43,668 bases of DNA from an uncultured Prevotellaceae bacterium (GCA_902792855.1 CADBBP010000003.1:1-43668); one strand, 5' to 3'; shown: positions 18,475 through 28,760, numbered from the stretch's first letter. Numbers and translations are program-made. Notes: generated from the letters alone by a model not told the origin.

Positions 18475-20577
18475 TTAGTACCAGTCTTCAGAATAGGTGT
18501 CGTTGTCCACCACATCGATGGGGACGAACTCCACGAAGTCAAGCTGCCATTTGAGGTCGGTCTCGTCGGGAAGTACGCTCTTGAATCTGAACCAGTGCTC
18601 GTCGCTCTGCTTGATGTTGAGCCTCCCGAGAATTCTTCTAAGGCCAGCGTTTCTGTGTCCGCGCCTCATGTTGTATTCCAGCCCAGACTCGTTGTTCTCC
18701 GGGTGGTCCTTGAAGCTGTAAGGTCCTCTCATGTATCCACGGTTGCGCATGGCCTCATCGGTGGCAACGCCCTGGTCGTCCTCAAGCGTGAAATCAGTCC
18801 ATCCGATGCGTGGGTCTTCCTTGTCGATACGCACATCGAGTGGTATGTCGAGTGCCATCATGGTCTGCATGTTGCTGGATGTTCCCATGTAGAACTGCAT
18901 CATTCCACCGTGGCTCATCGGCGCGTAGTAAAGTCTGAATTCGTAAGTTCCAGTTGGCAGCGGCGGCATCTTCACAGCGAGGTCATAATTGCCCCATCCT
19001 TGGAAGCAGTCAGCCTGGTAAGCGTTGTATGCTCCCCTGACATTCGTTCTGAAACGATTCTCCGATGTGTAACTGACAACATTGTCGAAATAGTCGAGCG
19101 GGAAGGCAACACGCGAACCGCTTCCACCTCCGTTGAGCACGCTGATTTCCGAACTTGATGAAGTTCTGAACCCATTGTTGATAAGTTCAACGAGGAAAGT
19201 CTCCGAGTCAAACCTCATTCTCTCGTGCAACACACCCTTTGGCACAAGTTCGTCATAGACGAGCATGCCCCTGATGCCATGGATGTAACCATTGTAAGCC
19301 ATGATGTTTGTGGGGTAGCCGAGGTTGCTGTCAGTAGAACGAGCCACTCTTACACCCTGTCTGACGAGTGTGTGCATGGCATCGCTTCCGAACGACGCGA
19401 GCTGGTCGGTGAGGGTGTTGAAAGTAACATATCTATTGATATACAATATTTTACCTGGCTGCGGCTGCCATATCTTCAGTATGGTGTGAGGCAGCATGGT
19501 CTCGTAGTAGTCGTATGGTTCACCTCCGTTGACATAGTTCCATGTGGACAGCCACTTTGAGGTGTACTCATATACGAGTTCTGTTTCAGGCATTCCAGCA
19601 TACAGTATGTGGTATGCCACAAACATGTTGAGCGCATTGAAGCGGTTGGTGTAGTCGTCACCCGTGCTGATTGTGATGCCCTTCTCCGTAGGATAATCAT
19701 ACCAAGCAGCGGCCCTTCCATAGGTGTTGTTGGCATACTTGATGAGGTCGTCGATGTTGTTGATGCCGTTCTCCCTCATCACCACGTCCGGCTCGGCGAA
19801 GATGGTGTATGCGATTTTGCACTCCTCAGGTGAATAAAGCACCTCTCCGTTGGTATCGGTGTTGTCAGAGATGGTGTAAGTCCTGTCCTTCTTCGCCTTT
19901 GTAAGCGAGTCAGCGAGACCTGTCATCTTGAGTGCCTCGACAAAGATGCTGTACTCTTCATGTCTTTCCAACTCACTGACGAGCACCCTTGTGCTTCTCG
20001 GAATGACATTGTTGAGCACGTGGACAACACCGTTCGTGACGATGCTGTCGGGTTGAACGACAACCGCCTTGTTATTGATGGTGACCCTGCCGATGGAGTC
20101 GGTGGTACCCTCAGTTGTGATGGGTGTCCCGAGCATGGTGTTGACACTGATGCCTCCACCACCCAGTTCAATGGTATTGTGTATTCCACTGGCGAGATGG
20201 TACTTGGCGATATCGTTGCACAAACTGTCGGAAAGTCCTTCGAGTGAGTTTTCAGTCATGCTATTGTGTGGCACAGGGCATTCCGTATCGTTATAGAGGC
20301 TGTCGATGTAAGCAGCGATGGCCTCATTTGTAGGTGCGAAGACGGTGTATTCCCCGTATGAAGAGAGGTTCCTGTCGAGCCTGACCCTTGAGAGGATGTA
20401 GTTGAATGCTTTGAGTTCGCCTTTCCTTTTGATATAGTCGGAAGCAGTCTCTCCTGTAGCCGTGAAGAGGTCGGACTCGTCAGGTTCGGGGTTGCATGCA
20501 GCGAGCAAAGCCAATCCAGCAAACGCGAGCAATGCCGCCATCATTCGTCCATGTTTTCTGTCGATGTATTTGTTCAT
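18475..20577 (-). CDS. FAS1-B: fasciclin-domain surface lipoprotein with a jelly-roll-like C-terminus
   Basis: The 700-residue product starts at the ATG at 20577, which is 7 bases after GGAGG. The frame is open a little further upstream only through a TTG. Lipobox LLAAC with Cys28. First FAS1 module at about 45-200 (YTVFAPTNEAI at 78-87; NGVVHVLNNVI as second motif). A diverged second module lies at about 205-450 (TIFAEPDVVM; NGYIHGIRGML). The C-terminal 240 residues look like a beta-sandwich: YDLAVKMPPLPTGTYEFRLYY is the kind of sequence seen in carbohydrate-binding folds. This last point is an impression only. It lies between SusD (18-base gap) and FAS1-C in the same operon. A shared origin with FAS1-C is likely from the common layout. 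Confidence 0.85.
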   Translation of the reverse strand: MNKYIDRKHGRMMAALLAFAGLALLAACNPEPDESDLFTATGETASDYIKRKGELKAFNYILSRVRLDRNLSSYGEYTVFAPTNEAIAAYIDSLYNDTECPVPHNSMTENSLEGLSDSLCNDIAKYHLASGIHNTIELGGGGISVNTMLGTPITTEGTTDSIGRVTINNKAVVVQPDSIVTNGVVHVLNNVIPRSTRVLVSELERHEEYSIFVEALKMTGLADSLTKAKKDRTYTISDNTDTNGEVLYSPEECKIAYTIFAEPDVVMRENGINNIDDLIKYANNTYGRAAAWYDYPTEKGITISTGDDYTNRFNALNMFVAYHILYAGMPETELVYEYTSKWLSTWNYVNGGEPYDYYETMLPHTILKIWQPQPGKILYINRYVTFNTLTDQLASFGSDAMHTLVRQGVRVARSTDSNLGYPTNIMAYNGYIHGIRGMLVYDELVPKGVLHERMRFDSETFLVELINNGFRTSSSSEISVLNGGGSGSRVAFPLDYFDNVVSYTSENRFRTNVRGAYNAYQADCFQGWGNYDLAVKMPPLPTGTYEFRLYYAPMSHGGMMQFYMGTSSNMQTMMALDIPLDVRIDKEDPRIGWTDFTLEDDQGVATDEAMRNRGYMRGPYSFKDHPENNESGLEYNMRRGHRNAGLRRILGRLNIKQSDEHWFRFKSVLPDETDLKWQLDFVEFVPIDVVDNDTYSEDWY

Positions 20578-20584
20578 GATAGTT

Positions 20585-20589
20585 CCTCC
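20585..20589 (-). promoter_or_regulatory. Strong Shine-Dalgarno deciding the FAS1-B start
   Basis: GGAGG on the minus strand, 7 bases before the ATG at 20577 and just after the SusD TAA stop (20596-20598). Such strong sites are uncommon in this phylum. It rules out the longer TTG start. Confidence 0.7.
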
Positions 20590-20595
20590 TTCCAA

Positions 20596-22374
20596 TTAAT
20601 AAGACTTGTTGAAATCTCCCGATGTCTTGTATGCGGGATTCTGCACGAGCAGCGGGCAGACAATAATGTCGGCGTTAGGAATAGGCATGTACAAGTATGC
20701 CTCGTTTCTCATCTTTGCCTTGACGGCCGGCGCATCGGCTCCCTTGCTTCTTGTAGCGAGGTTGAGCATGGCGTCGTAGTTCTCCACCAAGTAGATGTCT
20801 TCTGTGCCAGTGGCAGCCATTTGCTCGCCATAAGTCTGTGCGTAGTTGACACCGTTGACGTGCCTGTAATTGAATCTGAGCAGGTCATACCATCTCTTCC
20901 CCTCAAAGCACAGTTCCTTGAGCCTCTCCTCCAATACGAGTTGCTCCATCTGGTCTTTGGTGTACGAGCGGTAAGTGTTCCATTTCATGGAGTCTGTGAG
21001 GTTGTCGGTGTAAAGTGAGCGCGTGTTGACGACCTGTACGAGATGGAACGCCCCCTGCAGCAAAGAAGTGTTGGCCTCCGTCGCAGACGCCTTCTCCGTG
21101 TCTCCCATTCCCTCTGGGATGTCGCTTACGAGTTGCACCATCGCCTCCGCTTTCATCAGCATGACGTCGGTGAGTCTGTAAATGATGTAGTTTTGGTCGA
21201 AGTTGTTGTATGTGCGGTCGTTGGTCCTTGCCGTTCCCACTTTGGAGTTGACAGGGAGTTGCGACACCATCTTCTTGATGTGGTAGTAGTCATCGGAAGA
21301 AGTGTAGCAAGCCCCGTAGAATCTGAGGTCGGTGCTGCTTGCCGCCGAGGTGGAGAGGTTTCCGTTGGGGAAGAGCTGTCCGTTCCCGAAGATGTTGGAA
21401 GCCCTCAGGAAGCCCTCAGTGCTGTTGTTATTGTTATACTTGAAAAGGTACTTGCATAATCCAGCGTTAGAGGTGGACTGTATCTCGAAGATGCTTTCCT
21501 CTGCGTTTTGGTTGATGAAAAGCTCCGTGTAAGCAGTGTTCCCGTCAGCGATAGGGAACTCCTTTTCCACCACCTCGTTGCGCCCTCTGACATGCTGGTT
21601 TTTCTTCGAGGCGATGACCTTGTCACAATATTCGATGCATTTTTGGTAGTCCGCCGTGCTGTGCATGACAGATGCCCTCCAGAGGTAGATGTCGGCGAGC
21701 AGCGCGTTGACAGCGTCAAGGCGGAACCACCCCACCCTTCTCCACTCGTTGGTGCCCATTCCGTCGGAGCGAAGCATATTGGCGTTTGCAGCCACCTGTT
21801 CGAGCGTCTCGATGATTTGCCCAATGACATACTCGGGAGCAGACTGTGGTATTTGCATGTTCTGGCTACTATTCATATAAGCCTGTGTGACGTAGGGAAC
21901 ATCGCGGAAATTTCTCACGAGGTAGAAATAGCATAGTGAGCGCAGAGCAAGCATCTGACACCTGTCGGCCTCATAGTCCGACTGTGTGTAGTTGGGGTCT
22001 TGTTCCATGACCTCCGGCGCCCTTTCAAGCACGATGTTGCAATAGTTGATGACAGAATACACAGAGCTCCAATCAGCGAAGGTGTTGGTAGTCTGCATAT
22101 TGATGGTAGAAATTTCATCAAGCGCGTCGGGAATGCCTCCAGAGAGTGCCGACGAGCGCACCATCTCGTCGGAGCGGAAGTCTCCCCAGATGATGAGCCT
22201 TGTGATGAGAGCCTCGCTTGCAAGACTGGCGTATGCGGAATTGACCATGAGGGCCACATCTTCCTTGGATTTCCAGAAGTCCTCGTCAACAGTTTTGTCG
22301 TCGGGCAGGATGATGGTGTCAACACATGACACGAGTGCCATGCAGGCCAAGATCATTGAAATATATTTTTTCAT
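20596..22374 (-). CDS. SusD/RagB-family lipoprotein (first pair of the FAS1 operon)
   Basis: SusD-type surface lipoprotein, partner of the SusC encoded 32 bases upstream. The 592-residue protein has lipobox LVSC with Cys17, followed by the typical opening IILPDDKTVDEDFWKSKEDV. Helical repeats are visible (ALRSLCYFYLVRNFRDVPYVTQAY; DAVNALLADIYLWRASV). The C-terminal signature LVLEERLKELCFEGKRWYDLLRFNYRH and the ending YMPIPNADIIVCPLLVQNPAY are strong family marks. It is followed after 18 bases by FAS1-B. It is well conserved in form and so looks functional. The ligand is unknown. Confidence 0.95.
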   Translation of the reverse strand: MKKYISMILACMALVSCVDTIILPDDKTVDEDFWKSKEDVALMVNSAYASLASEALITRLIIWGDFRSDEMVRSSALSGGIPDALDEISTINMQTTNTFADWSSVYSVINYCNIVLERAPEVMEQDPNYTQSDYEADRCQMLALRSLCYFYLVRNFRDVPYVTQAYMNSSQNMQIPQSAPEYVIGQIIETLEQVAANANMLRSDGMGTNEWRRVGWFRLDAVNALLADIYLWRASVMHSTADYQKCIEYCDKVIASKKNQHVRGRNEVVEKEFPIADGNTAYTELFINQNAEESIFEIQSTSNAGLCKYLFKYNNNNSTEGFLRASNIFGNGQLFPNGNLSTSAASSTDLRFYGACYTSSDDYYHIKKMVSQLPVNSKVGTARTNDRTYNNFDQNYIIYRLTDVMLMKAEAMVQLVSDIPEGMGDTEKASATEANTSLLQGAFHLVQVVNTRSLYTDNLTDSMKWNTYRSYTKDQMEQLVLEERLKELCFEGKRWYDLLRFNYRHVNGVNYAQTYGEQMAATGTEDIYLVENYDAMLNLATRSKGADAPAVKAKMRNEAYLYMPIPNADIIVCPLLVQNPAYKTSGDFNKSY

Positions 22375-22406
22375 GTCCTTATTGTTTCAAAGTTAGATGT
22401 GATCAA

Positions 22407-25400
22407 TCAGAATCCGACATTCAGCGTGACAGTGAACTGCTTGGAGCGTGGTGTCTTCGCTTGGTCTCTTGCCGGATAGAAGCCAGTAGCAGAGATTTCC
22501 GGGTCTGTTCCGCTGTACTTAGTCCACAGGAAGAGGTTGTTCATGGAAGCGTATGCCTGCAGCGTACTGATTCCCCATGGTTTGATGAGTTTCTTGGGGA
22601 AGTTGTATGAAAGCTGGAGGTTTTGGAACCTGACGAAGCTTCCGTCCTCGACATACCTGTCGGAGTTTTGGAAGTTCCATCCAGAATTATACAGCGCCCT
22701 CGGCATGGGAGTGACGTCTCCGTCCTTTCTCCATCTGTAATTGACAGTGGCGCTTTGGTTGTTGGTACCATACATGTTTTCAAGGCTCATCCTTGCGAGG
22801 TTGATGACCTTGTTGCCAAACCTGTAGTTGAACCTACCCTTGAGGGTCCAGTTTCCATATCTCAGTGTAAGGTTGAAGCCACCATTGACCTTTGGCAAGG
22901 AGTTTCCAAGGTACATGACATCGAGCGCATTGATTTGTCCGTCGTGGTTGATATCCTCGTAGATGAGGTCACCTCCTTGGAAATCGTACTCCGAAGTGGT
23001 GCCGTATGCGTATTTCATTCTTTGCGGCCTTCCAGCGTTGGTCATGAGCACTTTTCCGTCCGCCCCCACAGCCACGGGAGCAGTTTTCCCGCTTGCGAGG
23101 AAATCGTTGATCCAAGCCTCATACTCAGCCGAGGAGAGATTGTTCTCCCTTCGGTAGTTCTCCAAGTAGTCGTAGGAGTACTGATAGACCCCCTTGTAGT
23201 GGTAGCCGTAGATGGAACCGAGTGAGTTTCCAAGCTGCACGCGAATGGGGTATCCGTTGGCTTGCGTGTTGGAGTTGTTGACGTTTGTACCCCTAAGTGT
23301 AGGATTCCATGTGGTGCCGTTGATAGACTGCAGCACGCTCTCGTCCATCTCCTCGAGGATGTTGGAGTTCTGTGCGATATTGACACTGAAATCAGCAGAG
23401 AATTTTCCTATTTTGATGAATTTCTTTGCCGTGAGATTGAGTTCCCATCCCTCGTTGGTCATCCTACCCACATTGGCATAGCTGATGGAAGAGTAGCCAG
23501 TCATGGACGGGATGGTGACCCCCCTGAGCAGGTCGGTGGTGTTCTTGTGGTAGTAGTCGAAGTCCACCTCGATGAGGTCTTTGAAAAGCCCGAGGTTGAA
23601 GCCGAGGTTGTAGGACGTTGTCTTCTCCCATTTGAGGTCGTCAAGTTTCAGACCGTCAAGGGTGGCGTATGGCTCGCGGTCGCTACCCTTTCCATAGTTT
23701 CCAGCCGCTGTGTTATAAGTATTATAGAAAAGGTAATCCTTGTCGGGTGCGTTGCCCGTGATACCCCACGAAGCCCTCAGTCCGAGCATGGACAGCACCT
23801 TGTAAGACCATTTCATAAATGGCTCGTCAATGATGTTGTACCTTGCAGACACACCGGGGAAATAAGCCCATTTATGTTTTGGTCCGAATTTCGAGTTACC
23901 GTCAGCACTGATTGAGAGCCCGAGGCTGTATCGTCCTTCCTTATAAGAAAGGTGAGAGTTGTAAAGCACCTTTTGAGAGTTTGACTTGCCGTTACCACTG
24001 GAAGGTGTTCCGCTGAAGGCATCCACCGTAGCCGACGTGATGCCGTTGGGTTGGTGATACATGACGACCGTCTGGTTGTTGTTCTTCAGCATGTTCATCT
24101 CATATCTGACAAGCATGGAAGCCGACCAGTCCTTGTTGTTGAAATAAGGCGTGAAAAGCAACTCCGTCCTTGCCCCGATTTTGGTGCTGTTGTACTCGTA
24201 ATTGGTTGAGAGGTTGTAGTCATTGCTTGTCCACTGGTTGGTGGCAAGAGAGGCAGGGTGATATGTCGGCTTGCTCTCTGCAAAGATATCGAAGTCCACC
24301 CTACCCGTGAACGTGAGCCTGCTCTTGGTGGCCGAGGTACCAAGGATGTCGTACTTGAGTGTGAAGTCGGGGGTAAGTCGATAGGTCTTGTCCTTGATCC
24401 AAGCGAGGTTGGCAATGGCGACAGGATTTCCCAAGTCCTGGATGTTCCTCAAATCGTATGAAAGATACGGCCCATCATAAGGCGTATAACCCGAGCGATA
24501 AGGGTTGGGGAGGTAGAACTCATCGGTGTCGGTACCGTCGGCGTTCTGCCTGTAGATGCTCATATTGGGAGCTTGTGTCTGTGCAATGGAGAGCAGGCTG
24601 GGATTTGACACCCCGTTGATGGTACCCTCGTAGTTCTTAAAGTTGTCGGTATAAGTAAGTGCGAAGTTGGTGATGAACCTGATTCGGTCGCTTACGAAAT
24701 AGTCGAGTGCGAGGCGTGTGGTGTATTGTTGGAATTTCTGCTTGATGATGGAGCCCGACTGGTTTTTGTAGCCTGCCGAGACGCGGAAGGTAGCCTTCTC
24801 ACCACCACCAGAAAGGTTGATGTTGTACTCATGCATGGCACCGAACTGCTTGACAGCCTTCACCCAGTCAGTGTTGTTGTTCCAATTCTCATACTCGCTC
24901 CATGTGGGGTCATAGTTCAATTCCGCGATGGAGGTGGTGCGGTCTGAGCGCTGCGTAGGATTGTAGAACTCCTCCTTCATCAGCATGGTATAGTCGTCAC
25001 CATTGAGCAGCGTGTATCCGTCAGGCTGCCATGTCCCTGTGAACTTATAGGAGAAATTAACCCTTGGTTTTCCCCTCACGCCACGCTTTGTGGTAATCAT
25101 GATGACACCGTTAGAACCTCTGGATCCCCAGACTGCAGTAGCTGCAGCATCCTTGAGCACGGTGATGCTTGCGATATCCTCCACGTTGACAGAGAGGAGT
25201 GACGAATATTGCTCCTCGTCGGCGTTGGCGTAATCGAAATCCTCATCGGGGTTATCAAAGATTTTGTCATCAACGACAATGAGGGGGTTGGCATTGGCAC
25301 TGAGCGTTGTGACACCACGAAGTCGCATCTGCGTACCGGAGCCGAGGTTACCAGAGTTGCTAACGACATCAAGACCTGCAATTTCTCCTTGCAGTGCCTC

Positions 25401-25844
25401 ATCGACAGAAGTGAAAGCGAGACCCTCCACCTCTGTCATATTCATGACTTGCTGAGATGTCGTCATCTCTCTCTTAGGTATGAGCAGTCCGCCAGAGCTT
25501 CCACTCCTACCCTTGACGACAACCTCGGTGAGGGTGGTGTTCTCCGATTCGAGAATGACTTTGAAAGTGGTTTTGTCGCCGATGGTGAGCGTCTGCGTCT
25601 TGTCTCCCACATAAGAGAAGACGAGTTTGTTTTTCTTGCTCTTCACCTGCATGCTGAAATTACCGTTGAAATCGGTTTGTGTGGCGGAAACGATACGGTT
25701 GTTGGCGTCGCGTTCCACGACGTTGCCCATCATGACGGGTCCGTCCTCGTCTTCCACGGTACCTGAAATGAGGATGTCCTGCGCTGCAACAAACTGGCAT
25801 GCAAGACCCATCATTGCTGTGAATATGATTTTCCTTAAACTCAT
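22407..25844 (-). CDS. SusC/RagA-family TonB-dependent receptor (first pair of the FAS1 operon)
   Basis: Outer-membrane importer, 1145 residues. The signal peptide ends near VAAQ (residue 22). The carboxypeptidase-like domain covers about 25-100, with a clear TonB box LTEVVVKG (105-112). An inserted Gly/Ser linker SGSSGG follows, then a plug with QMRLRGVTTLSANANPLIVVDDK and ITVLKDAAATAVWGSRGSNGVIMITTKRG. The barrel follows and ends FTVTLNVGF, a proper C-terminal aromatic residue for outer-membrane assembly. The gene starts 12 bases after FAS1-A. Unlike the second SusC of the operon, this one has a normal TonB box. The ligand is unknown. Confidence 0.95.
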   Translation of the reverse strand: MSLRKIIFTAMMGLACQFVAAQDILISGTVEDEDGPVMMGNVVERDANNRIVSATQTDFNGNFSMQVKSKKNKLVFSYVGDKTQTLTIGDKTTFKVILESENTTLTEVVVKGRSGSSGGLLIPKREMTTSQQVMNMTEVEGLAFTSVDEALQGEIAGLDVVSNSGNLGSGTQMRLRGVTTLSANANPLIVVDDKIFDNPDEDFDYANADEEQYSSLLSVNVEDIASITVLKDAAATAVWGSRGSNGVIMITTKRGVRGKPRVNFSYKFTGTWQPDGYTLLNGDDYTMLMKEEFYNPTQRSDRTTSIAELNYDPTWSEYENWNNNTDWVKAVKQFGAMHEYNINLSGGGEKATFRVSAGYKNQSGSIIKQKFQQYTTRLALDYFVSDRIRFITNFALTYTDNFKNYEGTINGVSNPSLLSIAQTQAPNMSIYRQNADGTDTDEFYLPNPYRSGYTPYDGPYLSYDLRNIQDLGNPVAIANLAWIKDKTYRLTPDFTLKYDILGTSATKSRLTFTGRVDFDIFAESKPTYHPASLATNQWTSNDYNLSTNYEYNSTKIGARTELLFTPYFNNKDWSASMLVRYEMNMLKNNNQTVVMYHQPNGITSATVDAFSGTPSSGNGKSNSQKVLYNSHLSYKEGRYSLGLSISADGNSKFGPKHKWAYFPGVSARYNIIDEPFMKWSYKVLSMLGLRASWGITGNAPDKDYLFYNTYNTAAGNYGKGSDREPYATLDGLKLDDLKWEKTTSYNLGFNLGLFKDLIEVDFDYYHKNTTDLLRGVTIPSMTGYSSISYANVGRMTNEGWELNLTAKKFIKIGKFSADFSVNIAQNSNILEEMDESVLQSINGTTWNPTLRGTNVNNSNTQANGYPIRVQLGNSLGSIYGYHYKGVYQYSYDYLENYRRENNLSSAEYEAWINDFLASGKTAPVAVGADGKVLMTNAGRPQRMKYAYGTTSEYDFQGGDLIYEDINHDGQINALDVMYLGNSLPKVNGGFNLTLRYGNWTLKGRFNYRFGNKVINLARMSLENMYGTNNQSATVNYRWRKDGDVTPMPRALYNSGWNFQNSDRYVEDGSFVRFQNLQLSYNFPKKLIKPWGISTLQAYASMNNLFLWTKYSGTDPEISATGFYPARDQAKTPRSKQFTVTLNVGF

Positions 25845-25856
25845 GGCATCCGTCGT

Positions 25857-28760
25857 TTAGAGTTCATTTTTTACTTTACGTTGCTTATATGCCTTCACGG
25901 CCCTGTCGAAAGCAGCCTTGTTTGCCCAGGCCTCGTCAAAGCGTCCTGACGTTTCTCCATAAAGCGGTTCAGAGATTTGGTGCACGGCGCAGAAAGAGGA
26001 TGTGACGATGGAACTTGCCCTTAGTTTGTTGCTATTGAACCAATAGTCCCTTGCCATCTTGTTTGCCAGTTTTCCGCCTGCATTGCTGATGGTGACGCTG
26101 TGTCCTGCGAGGTCAGCAACAGAGAGTTGCCCTCCCCCACCGGAAAGAACGACCTCCTTGGCGATGCCCATCTCGTCGGCGCTAAGCGTGGAATACCTAC
26201 CAGCGTCGATGGAGTTGTCGGCATATACAGAATTGGTCATGAAATGGTATCTGACGAAGTCTCTCAGAGCCTTTATCTTGAGGTAAGCCATGGCCTTGTC
26301 AGCCTCCTCTTGCGGTGTGACCGTGTGGTTGTCGTCAAGCTCGGCATATTTCTCAAAGAGTTCCTGAATGTCGGCCCACTTGGGCAGTCCCTTTGCGTAT
26401 GCGCTCTGCATGGCGTTGTTGTCGGGAGCAAAGAGAGTGTAGTTGTATGTGTTGAACATTTTCACATTGTAGTCGAGACAGGCCTCCTCGATGCTCGTTG
26501 TGCCGAGTTTGTAGTTTCTGGTGAAGATGGTATATGCATCCTGCGGCGAGGAGCCAGTAGCGGGGTTCACCTCGTCGGAGATGCCAGCCCATGCGAGTAT
26601 CTGCGTTGCACCAAAGCCAGAGCACGCCTCAAGGAACTCAGAGAATTGGGTGTTTTCATTGAGCACGGCATAAACGCTCTTTGTAGGCGGCTGCACGACA
26701 CGGCTGATGCGATAGGCGTTACCGTTCTTCTCATTGTAAATCTGCTTGATTTGCGGTGCTGGGAACTGGTCCGGCCTTTCGAGTTGCAGTCCTCCCATTA
26801 CTCTTCCGTCAATAAAGTTGCCATCCACATACACTTCACCTCCGTGCTTTGTTTTGTAAAAATGATTGGCACCAATGAGTTCACCTTCGGGCAAGACGAG
26901 AGTATGGTAGTTGAGCACATCGACGAGTTGTGTCTTCACCTCCGTGATGTTGGCCTGCCTTGCATCACCTTCCACTTGCCCGGTCTCTATGTTGTAATAA
27001 TACCTGTCACATTTGAGATAGGGTTGGTATGTAGCCGTCTTGTCATAATAGAAATGCAGCATGTCGGGTAGTATTCTCCCTGCAGCCTGATTGTTCTCCC
27101 TATGCGCAAGCGAAGTGGGGTCGAGATAATAATAGTCGAAAGCCGCATCCTCTGGAATGAAGAAAGCGTAGTTGGCACTCATGGCGAGGAGGTAATACTT
27201 GAAGTCCACCCCGAGGTAGTCACCGTTGGCCACACCATCCTGCACAGCCCAGTTCATCACCCTCATATCGGGATAGACGGAAGCCGGCGCCATGACAGCC
27301 TGGTATTCGTCGGGGGCCACGAGTTCGTTGATGACATAGATAGCTCCGTTGTTGGCGAATGAAATGTCATATTTCCCATTCTCCTTTTTGTTGACCATGG
27401 AGAGTTGCATTCCCATGTTCTCGCTGGCATCGTTGAGGATGGTGGAGAACTTGCTCGGCACCGTGGCAGAAAAAGAAGCCTTCATGAGATTCCTTGTGAA
27501 CGCCGTAAGCACCTGCGGGTTTTTGGAATGAAGAGAGTCAAGGTTCTCCGTGAGGTTTTCAAGGGTGTTTTCCTTATTTCCATAGATGTCGATGAGATAA
27601 GCTCCCGCTCCTCCTGGCAGGAAATAGTTCTTCACGGCGTTGTCGTCAGGCACGAAGAAAGCCCCGACGTCCATGATTCTGATGTCGAGGTTTCCCGCCC
27701 TTGCCACCGCCGGGTGATATTCATTCCACCCCGGATCATATCCAAGAACCTGTGAAGTGGAGAGCGTCTGCCTGTAGGGGTCTCTGGTGAGCGCCTCCCC
27801 ACCCTGAGAGCGTGCGCTAAGGTACCTCACTTGATAGATGGAGTCAATGGCCGGCCTTCCATTGGTGATGGCCCAGTCGTTGTATTGCTGTGTGGTGGCA
27901 GCATCAAAATAAGGCACGGCGAAATAGTCGAGGATATGGCTGAAATACTTTGTATTGTCGTGTTTTTTCAGCACTTGTGCCATATTTCCCGGCGGTACAA
28001 TCACGTCCTCCATTTGATGAATATATCCATTTTGGCAAGTGACGTCCCCCTTGACGACCTTGTCGTTGAAGATGTATGCCGTCTTTCCCTCCTCCGGGTA
28101 AGGAGTTCCTGTCAGGATGGCGAAGTCGCTGTTTTCTCCAGCTACGGTGATGTCATTGTTGGTCATGAACTCTCTCGTGAGGTGTATCATCATCTGCGCA
28201 GAGTTGTCGCTGACAACATAAATCCCCTTGTCGTAATAAGGTTTCCAATAAACGTTGTTTTTGGGCATGGCATCCTTCCCGGCAATCCACTGGACGGTGT
28301 CGATGGTGCTAACGGTGGACTCATGCCTAATGGCCTGTCCTTTTAATGGGTCATTGGTTCCATTATAGACGTTGGGCAGCATCTCGAGCAACAAGGCATT
28401 GTCGAGCATGGAGGAATACAGTAGCAATTTCTTCTGAGCTTCAGAGAGTTGACTGTAGCTGCTTACTCCCCATTCGTTGTTTTGGAAGAACCTTGCAAAT
28501 GCGTCATCGTTGGCGGGAAATACCGTTTTTGAACCCGTCTTGTTGAGCACCTCGGCATATCCAAGGTCATCGATGAGTTTCAAATAGGTATCAAACGTCC
28601 CTGTGAGCAATCCGTTCTTGGCAGGATTCTTCAATTCCTCATAGATGCTTCCACCCAACCATGAAGGCTTGGTATCTGCATCCACCTCCACGTCCTTGTC
28701 AACGCATGAGGTTATCATTCCTGCAAGCGCAAGAGTGATACAGAAAAAGAATTTCTTCAT
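25857..28760 (-). CDS. FAS1-A: large lipoprotein with about four fasciclin modules
   Basis: First gene of the FAS1-SusCD operon. The start is placed at 28760 (967 residues) because the promoter lies at 28803-28833, inside the longer open frame that begins at 28832. This start also gives a normal lipoprotein signal with ITSC (Cys19). Four first-motif sequences of FAS1 domains can be seen: TVFPANDDAF (about 79), FFVPDDNAV (about 368), AFFIPEDAAF (about 532) and TLFAPDNNAM (about 775). Second motifs include NGYIHQMEDVIVPP and NGAIYVINELVAP. The protein therefore appears to be a chain of four modules exposed at the surface. FAS1 proteins act in adhesion in eukaryotes. In this context a ligand-capture or spacer role next to SusC/SusD is an inference. 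Confidence 0.85.
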   Translation of the reverse strand: MKKFFFCITLALAGMITSCVDKDVEVDADTKPSWLGGSIYEELKNPAKNGLLTGTFDTYLKLIDDLGYAEVLNKTGSKTVFPANDDAFARFFQNNEWGVSSYSQLSEAQKKLLLYSSMLDNALLLEMLPNVYNGTNDPLKGQAIRHESTVSTIDTVQWIAGKDAMPKNNVYWKPYYDKGIYVVSDNSAQMMIHLTREFMTNNDITVAGENSDFAILTGTPYPEEGKTAYIFNDKVVKGDVTCQNGYIHQMEDVIVPPGNMAQVLKKHDNTKYFSHILDYFAVPYFDAATTQQYNDWAITNGRPAIDSIYQVRYLSARSQGGEALTRDPYRQTLSTSQVLGYDPGWNEYHPAVARAGNLDIRIMDVGAFFVPDDNAVKNYFLPGGAGAYLIDIYGNKENTLENLTENLDSLHSKNPQVLTAFTRNLMKASFSATVPSKFSTILNDASENMGMQLSMVNKKENGKYDISFANNGAIYVINELVAPDEYQAVMAPASVYPDMRVMNWAVQDGVANGDYLGVDFKYYLLAMSANYAFFIPEDAAFDYYYLDPTSLAHRENNQAAGRILPDMLHFYYDKTATYQPYLKCDRYYYNIETGQVEGDARQANITEVKTQLVDVLNYHTLVLPEGELIGANHFYKTKHGGEVYVDGNFIDGRVMGGLQLERPDQFPAPQIKQIYNEKNGNAYRISRVVQPPTKSVYAVLNENTQFSEFLEACSGFGATQILAWAGISDEVNPATGSSPQDAYTIFTRNYKLGTTSIEEACLDYNVKMFNTYNYTLFAPDNNAMQSAYAKGLPKWADIQELFEKYAELDDNHTVTPQEEADKAMAYLKIKALRDFVRYHFMTNSVYADNSIDAGRYSTLSADEMGIAKEVVLSGGGGQLSVADLAGHSVTISNAGGKLANKMARDYWFNSNKLRASSIVTSSFCAVHQISEPLYGETSGRFDEAWANKAAFDRAVKAYKQRKVKNEL

